Positions 15,601 to 23,061 of a stretch of DNA of 64,000 bases are shown one piece after another; position 1 is the stretch's first letter, and each line of letters starts with the position of its first letter. The stretch comes from Tidjanibacter sp. (GTDB lineage: Bacteria > Bacteroidota > Bacteroidia > Bacteroidales > Rikenellaceae): positions 62,001 to 126,000 of the forward strand of contig JAGBFH010000010.1 of assembly GCA_017936605.1 (NCBI GenBank), given 5' to 3'. Both the position numbers and the translations under genes were made by a program. The notes below the pieces were generated by a model that was given only the letters and a program-made list of their open reading frames with translations, did no database searches and was not told the DNA's origin.

Positions 15601-16371
15601 ATGACAGTACTCTACGACAACTTCATCTTCGGTCCTGTGCGTTCGCGCCGTCTGGGCCTCTCACTCGGCATCAACCTGTTGCCCGTCGATTGCAAACTAT
15701 GCTCGTTCAACTGCATCTATTGTGAGTGCGGCTGGACCCTCGGCGGCCAGAAGCCCCGCTTCAACGACAAAAAGGCGGTGTTGGCAATGCTCGAGGGGGT
15801 GCTGGGCGATATGGTCGAGGCGGGCACCCCGCCCGATGTGCTCACCTTTGCGGGCAACGGCGAGCCCACAATGCACCCCGACTTCGAGGAGATTGTGGAT
15901 GGAGTCATCGCCCTGCGCGACAGGCTCTGCCCCGCGGCCAAGGTGTCGGTGCTCTCCAACGCCACAATGCTCCATAGGGAGAGCGTGCGTAGGGCCCTCA
16001 GGAGGGTTGACAACCCCATACTGAAGCTCGACTCGGCCTTCGACAAGACCGTAGAGCTCATCGACAAGCCCCTCGGACACTACTCCGTGGCGAAGGTTGT
16101 GGAGTGGATGAAGAGTTTTGGGGGCGAGTGCATAGTGCAGACTATGTTCCTGCGCGGCGAGTTTGAGGGTCAGAGGGTCGACAACACCACCCCCGAGGAG
16201 GTGGAGGCGTGGCTCCGTCTGGTGGCCGAGATTGCACCCCGCAGCGTGATGGTCTACACCATAGACCGCGACACCCCCGCACCCAATCTCGAGAAGGTGC
16301 CCGTGGAGGAGCTCCGAGCCATTGGCGAGAGAGTAAAAGCGCTCGGCATTGAGTGCAGCGTTGCAGGATAG
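15601..16371 (+). CDS. Radical SAM protein
   Basis: 256 residues. The radical SAM cluster motif CxxxCxxC is C34-S-F-N-C38-I-Y-C41, with extra cysteines at 31 and 43. A GGE-like segment (FAGNGEPTMHPDF) and LSNATML follow. These fit the COG0731-type Fe-S oxidoreductases related to TYW1/MoaA. The substrate is unknown. The start was chosen from the promoter at 15573-15580. prfB begins 27 nt after the stop codon and is probably cotranscribed. Confidence 0.85.
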   Translation: MTVLYDNFIFGPVRSRRLGLSLGINLLPVDCKLCSFNCIYCECGWTLGGQKPRFNDKKAVLAMLEGVLGDMVEAGTPPDVLTFAGNGEPTMHPDFEEIVDGVIALRDRLCPAAKVSVLSNATMLHRESVRRALRRVDNPILKLDSAFDKTVELIDKPLGHYSVAKVVEWMKSFGGECIVQTMFLRGEFEGQRVDNTTPEEVEAWLRLVAEIAPRSVMVYTIDRDTPAPNLEKVPVEELRAIGERVKALGIECSVAG

Positions 16372-16398
16372 GGAACGAGAGATAGAAGGCAGAGCACG

Positions 16399-17505
16399 AT
16401 GATAACGACAGAACAGATAAAAGAGCTCATCAAGAGGCGAGACGACCTCTACCGCTACCTCGCCATTGAGGATAGGCGCATAGCCCACGAGGAGGAGCAG
16501 CTCAAAACGACCGCTCCCGACTTCTGGGACCGCCCCGAGGAGGCCGAGAAGCAGCTCAAGAAGGTCGCCGGCATAAAGAGTTGGATTGACGACTACGAGG
16601 CACTCGCAGCCCTGGTCGATGACCTCGAGGTGATGGCTGACTTTGTGAAGGAGGGGGGCGCAACCGAAGAGGAGCTCACCACCCACTACGCCAAGACACT
16701 CGCCGCCACCGAGGCACTCGAGATGCGCAATATGCTCCGCGCCGAGGAGGACAAGCTCGGTGCCATTGTGGATATCAACTCGGGAGCAGGCGGCACCGAG
16801 AGCCTCGATTGGGCCTCGATGCTCCTGAGGATGTACACCCGCTGGGGCGAACGCAACGGCTTCAAGGTGAGAGTCCAGGACTTCCAGGCAGGCGAGGAGG
16901 TGGGCGTGAAGTCCGCAACCCTGCTCTTCGAGGGCGACTACGCCTACGGCTACCTCAAGAGTGAGAGCGGCGTGCATCGTATGGTGAGGCTCTCGCCCTT
17001 CAATGCCAACAACAAGCGCCAAACAACCTTTGCATCGGTCTTCGTGTCGCCCGCGGTGGACGACACCATAGAGATAAACATCAACCCCGCCGACTACGAG
17101 TGGGACACCTATCGCAGTAGCGGTGCGGGCGGCCAGAATGTCAACAAGGTTGAGACGGGCGTGAGGCTACGCTACCACGGCAAGGACCCCGATACGGGCG
17201 AGCCTGTGGAGTTCCTCATCGAGAATACCGAGACCCGCTCACAGCTTATGAACCGCGAGAACGCCCTGCGCATCCTCCGCTCGAAGCTCTATCAGCGCGA
17301 GTTGGACAAGCGTATGGCGCTCCAGAACGAGCTCGAGAAGGGCAAGAAGCGCATCGAGTGGGGCTCGCAGATTCGCTCCTATGTCTTCGATGATAGGCGT
17401 GTGAAGGACCACCGCACAGGCCACCAGACCTCCGCTGTGGAGGCCGTTATGGATGGCGACATCGACGACTTCATCAAGGCATACCTTATGGGAGCTGAAA
17501 ATTGA
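16399..17505 (+). CDS. prfB: Peptide chain release factor 2
   Basis: 368 residues, full length in one frame. RF2 identity is shown by the SPF stop-codon-reading tripeptide (VRLSPFNANN, near residue 198) and the peptidyl-hydrolysis GGQ (SGAGGQNVNKVETG, near 246). It ends translation at UGA and UAA. The region corresponding to the programmed +1 frameshift of many prfB genes (after ...RYL, near residue 20) reads straight through as RYLAIEDRR with no UGA. Autoregulatory frameshifting therefore seems absent. It is the last gene of the (+) unit, and heptamer repeats start within a few bases of the stop. Confidence 0.96.
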   Translation: MITTEQIKELIKRRDDLYRYLAIEDRRIAHEEEQLKTTAPDFWDRPEEAEKQLKKVAGIKSWIDDYEALAALVDDLEVMADFVKEGGATEEELTTHYAKTLAATEALEMRNMLRAEEDKLGAIVDINSGAGGTESLDWASMLLRMYTRWGERNGFKVRVQDFQAGEEVGVKSATLLFEGDYAYGYLKSESGVHRMVRLSPFNANNKRQTTFASVFVSPAVDDTIEININPADYEWDTYRSSGAGGQNVNKVETGVRLRYHGKDPDTGEPVEFLIENTETRSQLMNRENALRILRSKLYQRELDKRMALQNELEKGKKRIEWGSQIRSYVFDDRRVKDHRTGHQTSAVEAVMDGDIDDFIKAYLMGAEN

Positions 17506-17507
17506 CA

Positions 17508-17766
17508 ATTGAAAATTGAGAGCTATCAGTTTTCAGTTTTGAATTTCATTGCGGCCATTTTGCCCCTTTCCCAATGTCTTAACAGACCTCTCCTGCCCTA
17601 CGGGCACCCTCCCCGAACTTAGGGGAGGGAAATAATTGTCCATTGTCAATTTCTTTTTCGCCCTTTTGGCCCTTTACAAGTAGTTCACGGGTATTAAAAT
17701 TAATACCCGTGAACAAGGCTGACCGCTGACCGCTGAATGCTGAATGCTAAATGCTAAATGCTAAAA
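17508..17766. repeat. Intergenic repeat mosaic after prfB
   Basis: This stretch holds heptamer arrays (GAAAATT and TCAGTTT types, 17508-17545), a CAGACCTCTCC hairpin repeat copy 4 (17583-17629), a CACGGGTATTAA palindrome copy 2 (17683-17714), and a GCTGAAT/GCTAAAT heptamer array (about 17725-17766). No gene is visible. Confidence 0.65.
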
Positions 17767-17775
17767 GTCGACAGC

Positions 17776-17814
17776 TAAAAAAACCGCCTTTGGAATCCCC
17801 AAAGGCGGTTTTTT
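17776..17814. terminator. Bidirectional terminator between prfB and radC
   Basis: ACCGCCTTTGG pairs with CCAAAGGCGGT, with A residues before and T residues after, between two converging genes. Confidence 0.85.
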
Positions 17815-17817
17815 GTA

Positions 17818-18483
17818 TCATAGTTTGCCGTCGGCACGGAAGCTATAGGAGCCACCGCGTGCCACGATGATATGGTCCAGTAGGGCTATATCGAAGAGGG
17901 CTGCGGCCTCGCGTAGGCGCCGAGTGAACTGCTCGTCCTCGCCACTGGGCTGTGCCAGGCCCGAGGGGTGGTTGTGTACAACGATAATCGAGGCGGCCAC
18001 CAGTGTCAGCGCGTGACGCACAATGAGCCTACAATCGGTCGTGAGCGACGAAAGACCGCCCACAGATATGCGCCGTTTCTCCAGAATCCTATTCGAAGAT
18101 GAGAGGTAGACAACCCACATCTCCTCGTGGGTGAGAGTGCCCAGTAGCGGCCCGAAGAGAGCAACAATGTCGCGGTAGTTGGTGATATTCGCCCCCTCCT
18201 CGCCCTCGGCCAGCAGCACCCTGCGGCCCAGTTCCACAGCGGCCACCACCCTGGCGGCACCATCTATGCCGAGTCCCTCGAGTTGTCGGGCCTCCGAGAG
18301 AGTGAGCCCTGCGAGCGGTGCCACACCTCCCACACTCTCCACTATCCTCTCGGCCACAGCAATCGACTCCTCGCCACGCTTGGTGGGGAGCACAAGGCTC
18401 AGCAGTTCGGCATCGGTGAGCGCCTCCGCACCCCTTGCCACAAGCCTCTCGCGTACCTCCTTATCGTTTTGGGACTTCACCAT
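17818..18483 (-). CDS. radC: RadC-family JAB1/MPN protein
   Basis: 221 residues. The N-terminal part has the helix-hairpin-helix-like region (LTDAELLSLVLPTKRGEESI ... LEGLGIDGAARVVAAVELG). The C-terminal JAMM domain carries the metal-site signature VVHNHPSGLAQPSGED near residues 166-182. RadC proteins are widely called DNA-repair proteins but the biochemical role is not settled. It lies 60 nt downstream of rnc on the same strand and may share the acpP-fabF-rnc transcript. Confidence 0.95.
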   Translation of the reverse strand: MVKSQNDKEVRERLVARGAEALTDAELLSLVLPTKRGEESIAVAERIVESVGGVAPLAGLTLSEARQLEGLGIDGAARVVAAVELGRRVLLAEGEEGANITNYRDIVALFGPLLGTLTHEEMWVVYLSSSNRILEKRRISVGGLSSLTTDCRLIVRHALTLVAASIIVVHNHPSGLAQPSGEDEQFTRRLREAAALFDIALLDHIIVARGGSYSFRADGKL

Positions 18484-18543
18484 TTAATCTGAGTTTCGCA
18501 AAACTTGGGTTATTGAGAATCTCCATCTCGTCGAGTCACACCT

Positions 18544-19371
18544 CTACTCCTGACCCGAGGCTTGGCTGTGGTGGGCCTCACCCTCGCTCGCAATCGCCGC
18601 GGTGCTCAGGTGGTCGAAGCGGTCCAGAATGAAGTCGCCCATCTCGTCGCCCAGCAGTTCCCAGGCGTTGTGTGCGGCCTCCTGCTCGGCCTCCTTCTTG
18701 GTGGAGCCACGACCGCTCGCCATCTTCATATCGTCAATGATGACGCGCGAGAGGAAGGCGGTCTGTCCTGCGCCGCCGTGCTCGCCATCGCTCTCGGTGG
18801 CAAAGCGGATGGTGCGCTTGCTCTTCTGGCACCACTCTATAAGGCGGCTCTTGTAGTCATTCTCCACCTGCGACACATCCTCGAGGTCCATATACTCGGG
18901 CAGCAGGTGGTTGATGACGATGCGGTTGACGGTGTTGTAGCCCTTATCGAGATAGAGCGCACCCACAAGCGCCTCGAAGCAGTCGCCAAAGAGGTGTTTC
19001 TGGGCGAAGTTGCCCGTGGCATTATATATGACCATCTTGTCGATGCCCAGCCTCTCGGCCAAGCGGTTGAGCGACTGGCGGCTAACAATCTTCGAGCGGG
19101 TCTTGGTCATAAAGCCCTCCGACTGGTGGGGGTACTCAATGAAGAGGTAGTCCGACACAATGCTCTCCAGCACAGCGTCGCCCAAGAACTCAAGCCTCTC
19201 GTTATTGATGCTCTCGCCACCCTCCACCTTCACAGAGGCGGAGCGGTGTACGAGTGCAAGTTTATAGAGCTCGATATTGTCGGGCGTAACACCAAACATT
19301 CGCCTGAAGGCACGATAATACTCCTTATCGGCCCCCGTGTAGCAATGAATTATGCGTCCTATCCAGCCCAT
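18544..19371 (-). CDS. rnc: Ribonuclease III
   Basis: 275 residues. The RNase III signature NNERLEFLGDAVLES lies at about 56-70 with the catalytic acidic residues. A double-stranded-RNA-binding domain follows (DYKSRLIEWCQKSKRTIRF ... RGSTKKEAEQEAAHNAWELL). It cuts double-stranded RNA, including rRNA precursors. It lies 9 nt downstream of fabF. The acpP-fabF-rnc order is common in bacteria. The C-terminal 30 residues are low-complexity. Confidence 0.97.
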   Translation of the reverse strand: MGWIGRIIHCYTGADKEYYRAFRRMFGVTPDNIELYKLALVHRSASVKVEGGESINNERLEFLGDAVLESIVSDYLFIEYPHQSEGFMTKTRSKIVSRQSLNRLAERLGIDKMVIYNATGNFAQKHLFGDCFEALVGALYLDKGYNTVNRIVINHLLPEYMDLEDVSQVENDYKSRLIEWCQKSKRTIRFATESDGEHGGAGQTAFLSRVIIDDMKMASGRGSTKKEAEQEAAHNAWELLGDEMGDFILDRFDHLSTAAIASEGEAHHSQASGQE

Positions 19372-19380
19372 CGCCTCTCC

Positions 19381-20637
19381 TTACTGATGATATTTCTTGA
19401 GTATGACGGTGGAGTTCTGGCCGCCAAAGCCAAAGGTGTTGCTCAGTGCGCACTCCACATCCCTCCTCTGGGCCACATCCCTTGTGAGGTTAATCTTGGG
19501 GTCGATGGCGGGGTCGAGCTCCTGGATGTTGATGGTGGGGGGTATCACACCCTTAGTGATGGCCATAACCGTAGCCAGCACCTCAACAGCGCCCGCACCA
19601 CCCAACAAGTGACCTGTCATAGACTTCGTAGAGCTGATATTTAGATTGTAGATGTGCTCGCCAAAGACCTTCTGGATGCCCTTCAGCTCGGCCAAGTCGC
19701 CCAGAGGGGTCGAGGTGCCGTGGGTGTTGATGTAGTCCACAGCCTCGGGAGCGATGCCCGCATCCTCCAGTGCCATAGCCATACAGTAGGCTGCACCGTT
19801 GCCCTCGGGCTCGGGAGCGGTCACGTGGTAGGCATCGGAGCTCACGCCACAGCCCACAATCTCGGCATAAATTTTGGCGCCACGCTTAAGTGCGTGCTCC
19901 AAATCCTCGATAACCAGTGCGGCACCACCCTCGCCCATTACGAAGCCGTCGCGGTCCTTGTCGTAGGGGCGCGAGGCGGTCTTGGGGTCGTCATTGCGGG
20001 TCGAGAGGGCCATCATCGAGTTGAAGCTACCGATGCCCACAACCGACACAGCACCCTCCGAGCCGCCCGTGACCATCACATCGGCCCTGCCGAGGCGAAT
20101 CTGGTCTACGGCTGCGACAATCGAGTGGGTACTCGACGAACAGGCCGACACGGTGCTGAAGCCGGGGCCCTTATAGCCATATTTGAGGGAGATGTGACCT
20201 GCTGCCATATTGGGCAACATCTTGAGTATGAAGAAGGGGCTGAAACGAGGAATACCGCTCTCGCTCTTGCAATAAGCCGAAATCTCCTCGTAGATGGCGT
20301 TGATGCCGCCGATGCCGGCACCCCAGATAACGCCTACCCTGTTTTTGTCCAATTCTGCCTCCTCCAGACGAGAATCCTTGATGGCCTCGTCGGCGGAGAT
20401 GAGCGCATACTGCGTGAAGGCATCCAGTTTGCGCGCCTCCTTACGCTCGAAATAGTCCTCTGCGTTGTAGTCTTTAATCTCGGCAGCGAACTTTGTTTTA
20501 TTAGTGGAGCTATCAAATCCTTTGATAAAGTCCACGCCACTGACACCTGCCTCGAGAGCTGCGAAATACTGCTCTACATTGTGACCCAGAGGGTTGATGG
20601 TGCCAATACCTGTGATTACTACTCGCCTGTTTTCCAT
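19381..20637 (-). CDS. fabF: Beta-ketoacyl-ACP synthase II
   Basis: 418 residues. It condenses malonyl-ACP with acyl-ACP in fatty-acid elongation. The Cys-His-His triad is visible: Cys in VSACSSSTHS (near 164), His in INTHGTSTPLGD (near 305) and His in TGHLLGGAGAVE (near 340). The glycine-rich end NTFGFGGQNST is typical. The cysteine context VSACSSSTH differs slightly from the usual TACATGTH-like loop. It follows acpP on the same strand. Confidence 0.97.
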   Translation of the reverse strand: MENRRVVITGIGTINPLGHNVEQYFAALEAGVSGVDFIKGFDSSTNKTKFAAEIKDYNAEDYFERKEARKLDAFTQYALISADEAIKDSRLEEAELDKNRVGVIWGAGIGGINAIYEEISAYCKSESGIPRFSPFFILKMLPNMAAGHISLKYGYKGPGFSTVSACSSSTHSIVAAVDQIRLGRADVMVTGGSEGAVSVVGIGSFNSMMALSTRNDDPKTASRPYDKDRDGFVMGEGGAALVIEDLEHALKRGAKIYAEIVGCGVSSDAYHVTAPEPEGNGAAYCMAMALEDAGIAPEAVDYINTHGTSTPLGDLAELKGIQKVFGEHIYNLNISSTKSMTGHLLGGAGAVEVLATVMAITKGVIPPTINIQELDPAIDPKINLTRDVAQRRDVECALSNTFGFGGQNSTVILKKYHQ

Positions 20638-20762
20638 AATATTCTTGAGATTAAGGTGTTAGTACAGTTTGCGGGGTTTCTTTATAGAAAGAGAAAGTGA
20701 GGTAAAATAGCTCATTTTACCTCACCCATATACTCTGTTGAGCCTTTTGCAGCGCGATAAAA

Positions 20763-20999
20763 TTAATTTGCGTGCTCCTCAACATACTTGATGGCGTCGC
20801 CAACAGTCGAGATTTTCTCTGCAGCCTCATCGGGAATCTCAAGACCGAACTCCTCCTCGAAGGCCATAATAAGTTCAACAGTGTCAAGCGAATCTGCACC
20901 AAGATCATTTGCGAAGCTAGCCTCGGGAACGATGTTCTTGGCATCCTGATTGAGCCTGTCTTTGATAATCTCAACTACTTTCTGAGAAATTTCTGACAT
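20763..20999 (-). CDS. acpP: Acyl carrier protein
   Basis: 78 residues, acidic. The phosphopantetheine site is [10 protein letters not shown] with Ser37. It carries growing acyl chains for fatty-acid synthesis and feeds FabF, encoded next. The TATCTTTG promoter lies about 65 nt upstream. Confidence 0.98.
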   Translation of the reverse strand: MSEISQKVVEIIKDRLNQDAKNIVPEASFANDLGADSLDTVELIMAFEEEFGLEIPDEAAEKISTVGDAIKYVEEHAN

Positions 21000-21065
21000 A
21001 ATTTATAAGTTTAAGTTTAACATTGTGTGGCAATTCCACTTCCTGCCATTGAGCAGAAATCGCTA

Positions 21066-21073
21066 CAAAGATA
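21066..21073 (-). promoter_or_regulatory. -7 element of the acpP-fabF-rnc promoter
   Basis: TATCTTTG on the minus strand, about 67 nt ahead of the acpP start. Confidence 0.6.
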
Positions 21074-21241
21074 ACACTTTTTCGCGAACTATAGCCTAAA
21101 GTGGCAACTTTTTTGCACCCATTAGGCCAGAGGCAAAACGCATAGGTTTGATAATGAGCACATAAGCACACTGAGGCTCAGCGGCACAAGTGGCCTATCA
21201 CAACTGATAATAGCACTTTCTCGCAAAAAACAGACCACAAA

Positions 21242-21273
21242 TTTGCTCCAACGGCCAATTATCACTACCTTTA
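21242..21273 (+). promoter_or_regulatory. Promoter of pepE-yraN
   Basis: TTTG at 21242-21245 and TACCTTTA at 21266-21273 with a 20-nt spacer. The ATG is 36 nt downstream. Confidence 0.6.
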
Positions 21274-21308
21274 AGCAGAATTTTTCAACCTAAAAACATA
21301 CAATTTAT

Positions 21309-22016
21309 ATGAAACTATTGCTCATTAGCAACTCCACAAACGCAGGTGAGGAGTATCTCAAGTACCCCATCCAGCAGATCAAAGAGCACCTCGAGGGTGT
21401 CAAAGAGGTGGCCTTCGTGCCCTACGCAGGCGTAACCTTCTCCTATGACGAGTATGAGGCCAAAGTGCAGGCCCGCTTCAACGAGATTGGCATCCGTGTG
21501 CGCTCCGTACACCACGCCGAGAGCCCCAAAGCAGCCATCGAGGCCGCCGAGGCAATCGTTGTGGGTGGCGGCAACACCTTCCACCTGGTGAAGAATATGC
21601 ACGACGAGGGCCTTATGGAGGCCATCCTCGCCAAGCTCGGTGAGGGCACCCCCTATGTGGGCTGGAGCGCAGGTAGCAATGTGGCCTGCCCCACCCTCTG
21701 CACCACCAACGATATGCCCATCGTGCAGCCCGCCTCCTTCAGCGCCATCGGTGCTATCCCCTTCCAGATTAATCCCCACTACCTCGATGCCAACCCCGAG
21801 GGCCACGCTGGTGAGACCCGCGAGCAGCGCATCGCAGAGTATGTTGTGGCCAACCCCAAGATGTGGGTTGTGGGTCTGCGCGAGGGATGTATGCTCCGCT
21901 ACATCGACGGCAAACTCGAGCTCATCGGCCCCCGTCCTATGCGAATCTTCCGCTACGGCATAGAGCCCTATGAGGTCAAGGCTGGCGACTCGCTCGACTT
22001 CCTCCTGGCCAAGTAG
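21309..22016 (+). CDS. pepE: Dipeptidase E (peptidase S51)
   Basis: 235 residues. The nucleophile motif GWSAGSNVA near residues 118-126 has the catalytic Ser, and the preceding VVGGGNTFHLVK loop is typical of PepE. The enzyme hydrolyses Asp-X dipeptides in the cytoplasm. The QINPHYLDANPEGHAGETREQRI region fits close homologues. The gene is followed after 14 nt by yraN. Confidence 0.95.
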   Translation: MKLLLISNSTNAGEEYLKYPIQQIKEHLEGVKEVAFVPYAGVTFSYDEYEAKVQARFNEIGIRVRSVHHAESPKAAIEAAEAIVVGGGNTFHLVKNMHDEGLMEAILAKLGEGTPYVGWSAGSNVACPTLCTTNDMPIVQPASFSAIGAIPFQINPHYLDANPEGHAGETREQRIAEYVVANPKMWVVGLREGCMLRYIDGKLELIGPRPMRIFRYGIEPYEVKAGDSLDFLLAK

Positions 22017-22030
22017 CCCCTCCCCCACCT

Positions 22031-22399
22031 ATGGCTTCTACCCTACATATAGGTGCCGAGGGCGAGAAGGCCGCTATGGAGTGGTTGCGCCAAAACGGTT
22101 TCGTCATAGCCGAGCGCAACTGGCGTAGCGCCCCCCACGAAATAGATATAGTGGCCGTCACCCCCGATGGCCACTATCACTTTGTGGAGGTCAAGACCCG
22201 TCACGAGGGCTCCCTGACGGCCCCCGTGGAGGCTATGACGCGCAAGAAAATAGCCAACCTCACAAAGGCCGCCAACCACTACATAGAGATGCACTCGCTC
22301 GATGTGGAGGCCTGGATAGACTTCATAGGTGTCACCGCCCACGACGACGGCTCCCACTCCGTGGAGTTCATCCCCGATGTCGCCAATCCACATTGGTGA
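22031..22399 (+). CDS. yraN: YraN/UPF0102 family nuclease-fold protein
   Basis: 122 residues. It carries the UPF0102 pattern: GAEGEKAAMEWLRQNGFVIAERNWR, then EIDIVAVTPDGHYHFVEVKTR, an endonuclease-like D-(x)n-EVK core. The function of the family is not established. A DNA-processing role is suspected. Cotranscribed with pepE. The DNA directly behind the stop codon is a heptamer repeat array. Confidence 0.92.
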   Translation: MASTLHIGAEGEKAAMEWLRQNGFVIAERNWRSAPHEIDIVAVTPDGHYHFVEVKTRHEGSLTAPVEAMTRKKIANLTKAANHYIEMHSLDVEAWIDFIGVTAHDDGSHSVEFIPDVANPHW

Positions 22400-22402
22400 A
22401 AT

Positions 22403-22515
22403 GGACAATTGACAATGGACAATTGAAAATTGAAAATTGAAAATTATAGAGGGGGCTTAGGGAGAATCACTAAATTCACTAAATTCACTAAACTCCCTAA
22501 ATTCACTACACTCAC
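22403..22515. repeat. Heptamer array followed by CACTAAATT nonamer array
   Basis: GAAAATT units (about 22403-22447) are followed by CACTAAATT, CACTAAATT, CACTAAACT, CCCTAAATT, CACTACACT (about 22468-22515). Confidence 0.6.
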
Positions 22516-22521
22516 CACACA

Positions 22522-22559
22522 AAAAATCACGGGTATTAAAATTAATACCCGTGATTTTT
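22522..22559. terminator. CACGGGTATTAA palindrome (copy 3), bidirectional terminator
   Basis: AAAAATCACGGGTATTAA is mirrored by TTAATACCCGTGATTTTT. A and T tracts flank it on both sides, between converging pepE-yraN and rpoC. Confidence 0.7.
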
Positions 22560-22561
22560 AT

Positions 22562-22670
22562 GAAGGGCCGAAAGGGGTTAAAAGGGCGAAAAGGGCAGGA
22601 AGGGCGAAAAGGGTAGAAGAGGAGTTGGGATAAGGTCATTAAGGTCCTTAAAGTCCTTAAGGTCCTTTCT
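22562..22670. repeat. 9-nt period degenerate tandem array, copy 5
   Basis: GGGCGAAAA, GGGCAGGAA, GGGCGAAAA, GGGTAGAAG, then GGTCATTAA, GGTCCTTAA, AGTCCTTAA, GGTCCTTTC. Confidence 0.65.
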
Positions 22671-22700
22671 TGACTTGGGTCGGTTGGCGGTAGGCGGCCC

Positions 22701-23061
22701 CAAAAAAACGCAGATAGCGGGATGAATGCAAGGCTTGCAACAAAAAATGGGCACAACGGTGCCCACGAGTGTTGGTAGCACTACCCACCACCTTGCCTTG
22801 AAAATAAAAAAACGCAGATAGCGAGGGGATTTTTGTGACAAACAAAGGAGCGGACTCCGCAGCTTACTAAGCGTAAGTGAGGAAGTCCGCTCTCTGAAGT
22901 TTGGTGCAAAAAGCACCCGCGAGATGTGCTCGCCCCCAAAAAACGCAGATAGCGGGATGAATGCAAGGCTTACAACAAAAAATGCTCTGGCATATTACTA
23001 AGCGTAAATGCCAGAGCATTTTTTGTTGTATAACGCAGCAGTCGCCCGCTATATGCGTTTT
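22701..23061 (-). repeat. Composite long-hairpin elements behind rpoC (three copies)
   Basis: Each copy begins AAAACGCAGATAGCG. Copy 1 (22701-22802) is incomplete. Copy 2 (about 22807-22936) has the stem GAGCGGACT/AGTCCGCTC, the same CCGCAG/TGAGGA internal loop as the nifJ copy, and the apex CTTAC-TAAGC-GTAAG. Copy 3 (about 22937-23060) has ACAACAAAAAATGCTCTGGC paired with its exact complement around TTAC-TAAGC-GTAA. The outer CCCGCTATATGCGTT arm runs to within 2 nt of the rpoC stop codon. The 22735-22800 link resembles 5673-5720 behind nifJ (ACGAGTGTTGG ... ACCCAC). Confidence 0.7.
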
